DNA of 64,000 bases from CAVYXK01 sp963708245. Its GTDB lineage: Bacteria; Pseudomonadota; Alphaproteobacteria; Acetobacterales; Acetobacteraceae. The notes under the pieces are model-generated. The model had not been told where the DNA came from and searched no databases. It saw only the letters and a list, made by a program, of their open reading frames with translations. This document shows positions 34,847 to 42,603 of this stretch, in pieces; within the stretch, counting starts at the first letter, position 1; each line of letters opens with the position of its first letter. The DNA is taken from positions 6,262,001 to 6,326,000 of the forward strand of contig OY970201.1 in NCBI GenBank assembly GCA_963708245.1. Reading direction: 5' to 3'. The translations under genes were made by a program, and so were the position numbers.

Positions 34847-35879
34847 AGCCCGACTACGAGACGGCTAAAACTGACCACGTCAAAAAGCACCCACTAATTC
34901 CTATCCGCGATTCGGGCGGGACCTTCAGGCTCAACAATCCCGATGACGGCACGGCCATAACGGAGATGTTCAGGCTTGACAGCGGACTTCTCATGATCAC
35001 TGAGAAATGCACCTACCGGGTGCAGGTCGCGGATCAGATCGATCCCGGTCGTAATAACCCAGCTCTGCCACATAACTTCCACCAAAAGCTGTTCGACCAT
35101 GGCACAAGTTCCGAGCTGCTATGCCGGACTTTCTTGCAGGCCAAAGTGATATTTCGGAAGGAGTTCCAGTTAATCGATACCAACCGTGCGATGCAGCTTT
35201 CTTTCGATCCATTGAGCGACCTTGTAGCGATGCACGAGACCGCTCAGACTTTTAAGTCAATGGAACAGGTGGCGATCGAGAAAGCCAACAACCTCGAACG
35301 AAGGGATGCGTCTCAGACAATCCCCGCCGTGGGCAACGTTCGCGGACACTGTAAGACGTTCATGCAAAAGGCCGACCACTTTGTTGTATCGCTCTCAGGG
35401 ATCGTCCGCCTGTTCTCCCCGAGACGAAGGCGCAGCGCTGGGACGACTTCCATAAATTAGTGCAATCTCGATACGGCGAGAACGACCCCTTTTGCAAGGT
35501 GTTGGAGCTAGCGACTCCTCTTTTACAACTGGTTCGTAATGCCCGCGATTGCCTTGAGCACAGCAACTTGAAGGGCGTGAAGACCAGTGACTTTGAGCCT
35601 CAACCAGATGGCACGATATCTCTCCCCTCGATCGAAATAGATTTTCGGAAAAGCTCTCACGATCGTTGTCCCATATCATGGTTCATGGGAGAGGCGACGA
35701 AGGCGCTGCTGGACACTTTTGAAATGATCGTTGTTCACATGTGCAGCAAGAGCGTTCAGCCTTTTGCGGGAATGCCGCTAACCATCGGACTGCTACCGGA
35801 GAGCTATCGTCAAGCTTGGCACGTCAGCTTTGCCTACGGCACGTACTACCAAGACGGGCAATTCGTGCCGTGTGGTTAG
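34843..35879 (+). pseudogene. Unknown ~345-aa protein, one-base frameshift
   Basis: The ATG overlaps the resolvase stop. The first frame (MKPDYETAKTDHVKKHPLIP ... HFVVSLSGIVRLFS) leaves the real reading frame at a C-run (35417-35420); the second frame resumes with PETKAQRWDDFHKLVQSRYG and runs to 35879. With one additional C the two parts make a single protein of ~345 residues, and the break separates no visible domain boundary. Regions: helical middle (EQVAIEKANNLERRD), then LLQLVRNARDCLEHSN with a HEPN-like Rx4-6H look, which is weak. Translational coupling to a resolvase suggests cargo of the mobile segment. Function unknown. Confidence 0.6.
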
Positions 35880-35944
35880 GTGTGCGGCAGCGTCAGGGCG
35901 ACGATTTCGACATTGGGCGGCTAGGTGTTTGGGTTTAGCCGACG

Positions 35945-36112
35945 CCCTTATCGATCTTGGCCCGTTCCCGGTCAAAAGCCCGCCGCGCAGATGGACGGGA
36001 GGTTGAGAAGCTCCTCGACCCGAGGGGGAAAGGGCGAAACGCAGCGCCGTCTTGCGCGCAGTTCACAACGCCAGTCAAGCGACCGTTTCGCGTCTCATGG
36101 CATAAACACACA
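35945..36112 (+). pseudogene. Second resolvase C-terminal remnant
   Basis: Pieces of a serine-recombinase tail: DLARSRSKARRADGREVEKL, GETQRRLARS and, after a frame change, NASQATVSRLMA followed by TAA. These align by eye with the C-terminus of the resolvase 1.2 kb upstream (GETLMEIARSYNVSHTTISR). Only the last ~55 codons remain. Confidence 0.6.
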
Positions 36113-36143
36113 TATCCCGTAGCAAACGGAGTCAAGCCCACCG

Positions 36144-36977
36144 ATGGCGAATGCAACATCGCTCAGGCGAAAACCACCAAGGTTCCTTTATAAATATCGA
36201 CCACTGGCGAATGACCAAGACTGGGACAGATTGCTTCGCATGATCGCGACTAGCAAAATCTACCGTCCGAATCCGACAACATTCAATGACCCGTTCGACT
36301 GCAAGGTCAGCTTACTCGGTTCAGTCGAACCAAGCTTTGCGCGGTATCTAATCGTAGCGCGACGGGCAAAACCCGACGAACATCATGAAATCTTCGAAAA
36401 GTTTTACGGGGCGCGGCTGAGAACGCCGGAAGAACTAAAACAACTTAACGCACCTTTGAATAACAAGGAGACGAGTGAGATTCATGGGATACTCGATAGT
36501 GTTCAGGAGAAAGTCAACGCTTCCACCGTGCTATGTCTATGTGCCGCCTGTAACAATATACTCATGTGGTCGCACTATGCCGACAGTCATCGAGGTATCT
36601 GCCTAAAGTTCTCGCTGAAGAGTTGGCCGGACATGTGTTCAGCGCTTCTCCCCGTGGACTATTCGACGCACCGAATCCCTGTCAACATAACCAAGAGCCG
36701 CTTTGACAACGCAGAACTTGTCCGTGCCGTGAACCTCACCAAGCATCGTGGCTGGTCCTATGAGAAGGAGTGGCGAGCACTCGGAGAGAAATGCGGGGAG
36801 TATGATTTCCCTCCTGCTGCGCTGGTCGCAATCATTTTCGGCTGTAGGACACCCACCAACGACAAGCTCCGCGTGAAACGCGCTGTCGAGACTAAGCGGC
36901 CTCGCATCAAACTATACGAGGCAAAGGAGCGCAAAGGGGCGTTTGCACTCGACATCTGCCCTGCCGAGTTTCCATAG
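36144..36977 (+). CDS. DUF2971 domain protein
   Basis: A 277-aa soluble protein with the DUF2971 signatures in order: FLYKYRPL at 14-21, FNDPFDCK at 47-54, MWSHYADSHRGICLKF at 141-156 and KHRGWSYEKEWRA near 205-217. Proteins of this family have no settled function and are often found in accessory and phage-defence neighbourhoods; that is general knowledge, not shown here. It is intact, AT-richer than the ABC operons, and sits between resolvase remnants and the EVE-like/AIPR pair. Confidence 0.85.
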   Translation: MANATSLRRKPPRFLYKYRPLANDQDWDRLLRMIATSKIYRPNPTTFNDPFDCKVSLLGSVEPSFARYLIVARRAKPDEHHEIFEKFYGARLRTPEELKQLNAPLNNKETSEIHGILDSVQEKVNASTVLCLCAACNNILMWSHYADSHRGICLKFSLKSWPDMCSALLPVDYSTHRIPVNITKSRFDNAELVRAVNLTKHRGWSYEKEWRALGEKCGEYDFPPAALVAIIFGCRTPTNDKLRVKRAVETKRPRIKLYEAKERKGAFALDICPAEFP

Positions 36978-37309
36978 TGCGTATTCTGCGGCAGCGCCGA
37001 GTTTCATGCCAAGCGGGGTGGTCACCGCTTTCGGAGGAAAGAAATGGACACCTATCTTCTGACCGGAAATCCGGCCAGGCCCGAAACGGAAGGCGGCATG
37101 CGTCGCGCCTACTTTGACCAATGCGCAGAGGATTTCCGCCACGACGGCTCCGTAAAGCGGCATTGGACATTCTATAATCACAAGAGTCAGCCCTACGACC
37201 AGGTCGTGCTGTATCGGGCCGGACCAACCCCAGGGAAGGCCGATCTTATCCGCCCGGGGATTATCGCCTTCGGCCACCGTCTGCCGGGAGATCCTCAGGA
37301 GGGCTTTAA

Positions 37310-38856
37310 TCCTACTGAGTCGCAAACCGGACGGGCTGACGGCCTGATTTAGCCCTTGCTGCGACGCGGTCGCGCTATGGTACGGGTGAAGATTCGAACC
37401 GCTCGGGGAGGGCGGCATGGATCTTCGCGATCGGTCTGGCACGGAAGCCCGGTTCAGAGCCTACGCGGCGGATTTGGCCTCGGTGCTCGGCCATGCCGAC
37501 CGGGTCGCACCGTTTCAAGACTACTGCATCGGCTTGATCTCGACCGAGGGCCGCAAGAGCGTCGAACCGCTGGCGGCGGTGACCGCACCAGAGCGGACCG
37601 CGGCCCAGCACCAGTCGCTGCTGCATCTGGTGGCGCAAGCCCCATGGTCGGACCAGGCGATGCTGACCCGGGTGCGCGAGTTGGTGCTGCCATCCATCAC
37701 CGGCGATGAGCCGATCCAGGCCTGGATCATCGACGACACGGCGTTCCCCAAGAAGGGCCACCACTCGGTCGGCGTGGCGCGGCAATACTGCGGGCAGCTT
37801 GGCAAGCAGGAGAACTGCCAGGTGGCGGTGAGCCTCTCGGTGGCCACCCACCAGGCCAGCCTGCCGGTCGCCTATCGATTGTATCTGCCGCAGGACTGGG
37901 CTGACGACCCGGTGCGGCGGATCACCGCGGGCGTGCCGGCGGAGGTTACGTTCCAGACCAAGCCGGAGATCGCGCTGCGGCAAATGCGCCAAGCCCACGC
38001 TGATGGCCTGCCGGCGGCAGTGGCGCTGATGGACCCAGCCTATGGCAACAACGCTACGCTGCGTGGCGGGATCAGCGAACTCGGACAGCCCTACGTGGCC
38101 GGCATCCTACCCACCACAGCAGTCTGGCGGCCGGGCGAGGCAGCAGTGCCAGCCCCGGCATGGTCGGGCCGCGGCCGGCCGCCCAAACGGCCGCGCCGTG
38201 ATGATGCGCATCAGCCGGTCTCGGCCAAGCAGCTGGCGATCGAGCTGGCCGCCGACGCCTGGCAGCCGATCACCTGGCGAGAGCGCAGCAACACGGCACT
38301 GAGCTCACGCTTTGCCCGCCTGCGGGTGCGTCCGGCACACGATGATACCAAACGCAACGAACCTGCGGCGGAAGAGTGGCTGCTGATCGAGTGGCCAGAG
38401 GGCGCGAGCGAACCGGACCATTACTGGCTTTCCACGCTGCCGTCGGACATCACGTTCGAGCGGATGGTGGATCTCACCAAGCTGCGCTGGCGGATCGAAC
38501 GCGACTATCTGGATCTGAAGCAGGAGGTCGGGCTCGGCCATTACGAAGGCCGCGGCTGGCGGGGCTTTCACCATCACGCAAGCCTATGCATTGCGGCCTA
38601 CGGATTCCTGGTCTCCGAGAAGGCGACGGTTCCCCCCTCAGGACTTGCCCGCGCCTGGCGCGGCCAGCGACCTGCCGTTCCCGCAGGTTACCGACCCAGA
38701 GGAGCTGCCGCTGCGTTCGCAGCGTCATGTGCCGAACTCGATTGCGACGCTGCGCATCCGTCTCGCACGTACCTTCGTCCATGCACTGCCGCGATGTCCC
38801 TGCTGCGGGCATAGGCGCCAGCCCTTAAGCGCGGCATGATGAGTGACGCAGTAGGA
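37310..38856 (+). mobile_element. IS701-family insertion sequence (1547 bp)
   Basis: The left end TCCTACTGAGTCGC and the complement of the right end TCCTACTGCGTCAC form imperfect inverted repeats. TTAA duplications flank it at 37306-37309 and 38857-38860. It carries one transposase gene. Insertion into an EVE-like gene left the target reading frame exactly restorable, which fixes the boundaries independently. Confidence 0.9.
37417..38839 (+). pseudogene. IS701-family transposase with late frameshift
   Basis: A ~470-residue DDE transposase. DDE landmarks: IIDDTAFPKKGHHSVGVARQ, VALMDPAYGNN and LRWRIERDYLDLKQEVGLGH YEGR (Glu). The frame of the first ~410 residues leaves the family sequence after SEKATVPP at a run of six C near 38633. 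In the next frame the expected end is read: DPEELPLRSQRHVPNSIATL, then HALPRCPCCGHRR, to a stop at 38839. The conserved catalytic core is upstream of the shift, so a modified protein ending at 38814 might still be made. Confidence 0.85.
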
Positions 38857-39157
38857 TTAAGGACCGACTGGAATACCCCGTCCTGTTCGCCAATCTCCGA
38901 TGGGGGAGCAAGGAAGAGCCATTTATTTGGCGCGGCGCGATGAAAGAGTCTGGCATCTGGCCAAGCACCAACTTCCAGTTCAGTGGCATGTTGGCTGACG
39001 ACGACTTGGTTGCGGCGCTTGATGCCTATTGCATTAGGCAGCTTGGGGCGTCGCTGGCCGACCTCTGCACCAAGAAGATCCCATGAGCCCTTAGACGGAA
39101 GATTTTGAGGTCCCAGCCATTCGTGCTATGACAAGCACGCTGCGAGGAGGTATGCGG

Positions 39158-40906
39158 ATGTCTGAGAGTGGGCTTCTCACTAAAATCAAGACCGAGATCC
39201 ATGCTGACTCTTATTACAGTCAGTTCTTCTCGAATGAGGGGCAACAATTCGTTGCGTGGTATCTTCGAAGGGTGCTGTTGAGGGACCCGGCATCAACGCG
39301 CCTGGAAATAACAGATGGACAGGATGACAAGCAGATTGACGCATTGGTCATCGACGAGGACGGTCGCCGGGTCATAGTGATCCAGGGAAAATTCTTTTCG
39401 GAGGGCTCAATCGACGGGGCCGTGTTGAGAGAGGTGCTCGGTGCATGGGTTAGGTTCCACGACCTAGCAGCCCTACAGACGGACGCAAATGAGCGGTTGA
39501 GGGAACGGCTTGAGGCTGTTCGGAAAGCGCTTGACGACGAATACGAGGTCGAGTTTGAGGTCTTAACCACGGGGGAACTTACGCAGGCGGCGGCAGATGA
39601 CTTTCAAGCCTACCAGAAGCAGATTGAGAAGAGTGACGAATTCGATGCAAGTCTGACGCTTGTCAATTCGCAGGTTCTGGAGACCCGTCTCGCCGATGCC
39701 GAAGCGCGGGATCTTCCGACTCTGACGCATACTCTGACTCTTGAACCGGCCAGGACAATAAGCATGGAGGTTGGAGGCACTCGGTGTGTTGTAACGGCTC
39801 TGCCACTGCGAGAGTGTCTGAATCTCCCCGGCGTAGTCGATGGCCGCCTCTTTCGAAAGAACGTCCGCCAATCCCTTGGCTTGTCCAACAAAGTTAATCG
39901 GGGCATACGGCAAACGCTCGAAAGCGACGACGTTGAGGACTTCTTTTTCTACCACAACGGTGTGACCGCTCTGTGCAAAGAGTTTGATCTACAGGACGGG
40001 GGGACAAAGCTGGCGGTTAAAGACCTGAGTATCGTGAATGGATGCCAATCTATCACAACGATCTACAAGTGCTCTCAGCGCATCCGAACGTTGCCTGGCG
40101 ACGGTGGTTATATTCTATTTAGGTTTTATGAGATTCCGAAACGTGCATTAGCCGACCGCATTAGTGTCTTCACCAACTCTCAAAGTGCAGTTAAGCCAAG
40201 GGACCTTCGCAGCAATGACCAGGTCATGCTCAGCATCAAGAGAGCATTCGAGGCTACGTATCGAGACGGGATGTTTATCACTCAGCGGGGGACGGTTGTC
40301 CCGGGCGATAGAGATGCCACCAAGGTTATTGACTGTGCAGAGTTCGCCAAAAACGTGATGGCATGGCAGTGCCAGCGTCCCAATATCGCATACAATGAGC
40401 GGCGGCTTTTCGATGAGTATTACAAGATCATTTTCCGGCCCGACTACAACCCGGCTGCGGTGCTCGCTTTACAAAGCTGGAACAACAAAATCGGGGACAA
40501 CTGGAATTCTCTGAACCTCAATGACGCTTTGTCCGCTGGCCGTAGCTACGTGAGGCACCATATCCTGTTCTCGGTTTCTGCGCTTATCTCCGAGGCGAGC
40601 GGGCAAGGCGGAAAGGTGCCAAAGCCGGAAATGACAGCGCAAATTGCTTCCGCAAGCGCCCATGAACTGCTTCCGCTGGCCGCCCGCTGTGTGAATACCG
40701 CAATGGAGACCGCCAAACGGGATGCGGACCTAGCGGGAAGAGTCTTCAGCCATCAGAATTGGTGCAAGACCAATGCAAGCTTTGAAGGACAGAAGCTCGT
40801 TGCGAGCACGATAATTGGTATGCTCCCCGGTCTTGGTGGCGCGGCGTTGCTGGCGAAGCTCAAACTCCCGCCTGGACAGTTTGAAGCACGCTGGGCTGCT
40901 GATTGA
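39158..40906 (+). CDS. AIPR family (abortive infection phage resistance) protein
   Basis: A 582-aa protein. ATG 39158 was chosen because GGAGG at 39146-39150 has proper spacing; ATGs at 39128 and 39152 are less suitable. The AIPR domain is recognised by EDFFFYHNGVTALC (260-273) and SIVNGCQSITTIY (291-303), the family's characteristic pair. Residues ~25-80 resemble a PD-(D/E)xK nuclease fold: DKQIDALVI with Asp61, followed by VIVIQGKF with Gln76 and Lys78 (Mrr-like QxK). AIPR proteins such as AbiV-like systems confer phage resistance in lactococci. It is intact, at the end of a defence-type cluster, just downstream of a disrupted EVE-like gene. Confidence 0.88.
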   Translation: MSESGLLTKIKTEIHADSYYSQFFSNEGQQFVAWYLRRVLLRDPASTRLEITDGQDDKQIDALVIDEDGRRVIVIQGKFFSEGSIDGAVLREVLGAWVRFHDLAALQTDANERLRERLEAVRKALDDEYEVEFEVLTTGELTQAAADDFQAYQKQIEKSDEFDASLTLVNSQVLETRLADAEARDLPTLTHTLTLEPARTISMEVGGTRCVVTALPLRECLNLPGVVDGRLFRKNVRQSLGLSNKVNRGIRQTLESDDVEDFFFYHNGVTALCKEFDLQDGGTKLAVKDLSIVNGCQSITTIYKCSQRIRTLPGDGGYILFRFYEIPKRALADRISVFTNSQSAVKPRDLRSNDQVMLSIKRAFEATYRDGMFITQRGTVVPGDRDATKVIDCAEFAKNVMAWQCQRPNIAYNERRLFDEYYKIIFRPDYNPAAVLALQSWNNKIGDNWNSLNLNDALSAGRSYVRHHILFSVSALISEASGQGGKVPKPEMTAQIASASAHELLPLAARCVNTAMETAKRDADLAGRVFSHQNWCKTNASFEGQKLVASTIIGMLPGLGGAALLAKLKLPPGQFEARWAAD

Positions 40907-41322
40907 CCATTTCGACGGCACTCCTCCCTCCGTCACCCCGTGCTTTCATCCTCCGGTCCCCATCACGTCTCCCTGTAATGCCCCGCCTCCCCCTGCCGCC
41001 CGGCATTGCGGCTTGCGAGGGGTGTCTGCCCCATGTCTGATGCCCCGCAATTGGCACGTGATAATCCGGTTTCTCCGGCACAACGCTGTAAGTCACCGAT
41101 AGAAATGTCATCCGCCTCACCGATAGAAATGTCACTCGGGACACTGATCATCGGGGCGGCCGGAGTGGCGTGCGATGACGGTGATCCAGGTGAGCGGCAG
41201 CCTCTTGCTCCGCAGGCTCCATGGCTCATCTGGTTCCAAACGTCGCGAAAAGACGTGGATGGCCGGGTCAAGCCGGTCAAGCCCAGCCATGAGGGTGGGA
41301 GGCGGTCGCGCGTCGGGTACGT
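40907..41322. other. Non-coding stretch with insertion-sequence debris
   Basis: No credible gene. It contains two 18-bp direct repeats (TCACCGATAGAAATGTCA at 41093-41110 and 41117-41134), like the multiple terminal repeats at the ends of IS21-type elements. The remainder shows short GC-rich segments without recognisable coding content. It marks the right edge of the accessory region. Confidence 0.55.
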
Positions 41323-41366
41323 CAGTTGTTTTGCCGTCCGGTATCAGTTGTTCTGCCGTCTGGTAT
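41323..41366 (+). promoter_or_regulatory. Perfect tandem 22-bp repeat upstream of the Old Yellow Enzyme gene
   Basis: Two head-to-tail copies (41323-41344 and 41345-41366) of CAGTTGTTYTGCCGTC plus six bases, 20 of 22 identical, 29 bases before the gene start. A 22-bp period places both on the same DNA face, as for a repressor or activator binding pair. The regulator is not identified. Confidence 0.55.
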
Positions 41367-41394
41367 TAGACTGGCAGATGCTGCGGAGATCGTC

Positions 41395-42510
41395 ATGAGC
41401 ACAGCCAAGCTCTTTTCGCCGATGCAGGTCGGCAAGCTCACCCTTGTCAACCGCATCGTCATCGCGCCGATGTGCCAGTACTCGGCCGAGGACGGATGCA
41501 TGACGGATTGGCACCTCATCCATCTCGGCCACCTGGCGCTCTCCGGCGCGGCGCTGCTCACGATCGAGGCGACCGCTGTGACGCCGGAAGGCCGGATCAG
41601 CTACGCCGATGTGGGTCTCTATTCCGACGCGTGCGAGGCGGCCATGCGGCGCACCGTGGAGAGCATCCGCCGCTGGTCGCAGATGCCCATTGCCATTCAG
41701 CTCAACCACGCGGGCCGCAAAGCCTCGAGGGAGCTGCCCTGGAAGGGTGGCGCGAAGATCGCGCCGGACCATGCGAACGGCTGGCGCACCGTGGCGCCTT
41801 CAGCGGTTCCGTTCCAGGCGGGCGAGTCCGCGCCGATGGCCCTGGACCGCGACGGGCTCGCGCGCATCCGGACGGCTTTCGTGGAGGCGGCCCGCCGCGC
41901 CGTGCGCCTCGGCTTCGCGGCGATCCAACTGCACGGTGCGCATGGCTACCTGCTGCACCAGTTCCTCTCGCCGCTGTCGAACGAGCGCGACGACGAATAT
42001 GGCGGCTCTGTCGAGAATCGGATGCGCTTCCCGCTGGAGGTGATGGACGCCGTGCGTTCGGCGGTGCCGCCCGATTGTGCGGTCACGATGCGTGTTTCGG
42101 GCACCGATTGGGCCGAGGGCGGCTGGGACATCGAACAGACGGTGGCCTTCGCCAAGGCGCTGGAGGCACGCGGCTGCGCCGCGATCCATGTCTCAGGCGG
42201 CGGGCTCACGCCGGCCCAGCAGATTCCGGTGGGGCCCAGCTATCAGGTCCCGCTGGCGCGGGCGGTGAAGGCAGCGACGAACATGCCGGTGGTTGCCGTG
42301 GGACTGATCACCGGATACGAGCAGGCCGAAGCGATTATCGGAACCGGAGACGCCGACCTGATCGCGCTGGCCCGCGCCATTCTCTACGACCCACGCTGGC
42401 CGTGGCACGCCGCCGCGTTTTTCGGTGCGCGTGTCAAAGCGCCCGACCAGTACCTTCGTTCGCAGCCCCACCAGTTTCGCAATCTGTTCGATATACCGTC
42501 CGAAGATTGA
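41395..42510 (+). CDS. NADH:flavin oxidoreductase, Old Yellow Enzyme family (YqjM-like)
   Basis: A 371-aa FMN-dependent ene-reductase. ATG 41395 begins MSTAKLFSPMQVGKLTLVNR. Features: IAPMCQYSAEDGCMTDWHLIH, where the Cys and Tyr are those of the YqjM (thermophilic-like) class; the substrate-binding pair in IQLHGAHGYLLHQFLSPLSN; NERDDEYGGSVENRMRFPLE; and phosphate binding in VGLITGYEQAEAIIG and ALARAILYDP. These enzymes reduce activated C=C bonds of enones and electrophilic toxicants. The tandem repeat directly upstream may be its operator. Confidence 0.93.
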   Translation: MSTAKLFSPMQVGKLTLVNRIVIAPMCQYSAEDGCMTDWHLIHLGHLALSGAALLTIEATAVTPEGRISYADVGLYSDACEAAMRRTVESIRRWSQMPIAIQLNHAGRKASRELPWKGGAKIAPDHANGWRTVAPSAVPFQAGESAPMALDRDGLARIRTAFVEAARRAVRLGFAAIQLHGAHGYLLHQFLSPLSNERDDEYGGSVENRMRFPLEVMDAVRSAVPPDCAVTMRVSGTDWAEGGWDIEQTVAFAKALEARGCAAIHVSGGGLTPAQQIPVGPSYQVPLARAVKAATNMPVVAVGLITGYEQAEAIIGTGDADLIALARAILYDPRWPWHAAAFFGARVKAPDQYLRSQPHQFRNLFDIPSED

Positions 42511-42533
42511 GGGGGCGATTCGCGGCCACCGGC

Positions 42534-42592
42534 CCGGCACCCTCACCCGCCGCGCTGCCGCGCGGCGACCTCTCCCGCAGCGCGGGAGAGGT
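42534..42592. repeat. GC-rich dispersed palindrome, copy 7
   Basis: CCGGCACCCTCACCCGCCGCGC, GCCGCGCGGC and GACCTCTCCCGC-AGC-GCGGGAGAGGT lie between the convergent ends of the Old Yellow Enzyme gene and the histidine kinase gene. This is the cleanest single unit in the window. Confidence 0.85.
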
Positions 42593-42603
42593 GTACGGAA
42601 TTC

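Larger units (their letters stand above)
37044..39086 (+). pseudogene. EVE-like (PUA-superfamily) protein split by an IS701-type element
   Basis: The gene begins at ATG 37044 behind GGAGGAAAG and is cut at 37309 by the IS701-type element. Removing the element with one TTAA copy joins 37044-37309 to 38861-39086 and gives exactly 492 bases, one open frame of 163 aa across the junction (QEGF-KDRLEYPVLF) to TGA at 39084. The joined protein has the strand pattern of EVE-like domains: DTYLLTGNP at the start, QPYDQVVLYRAGP, LIRPGIIAFGHRLPGDP, EYPVLFANLRWG and WPSTNFQFSGML. EVE-like modules bind modified bases and are often fused or linked to nucleases. The family assignment is by pattern only. The next gene is the AIPR gene 71 bases downstream. 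Confidence 0.75.
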
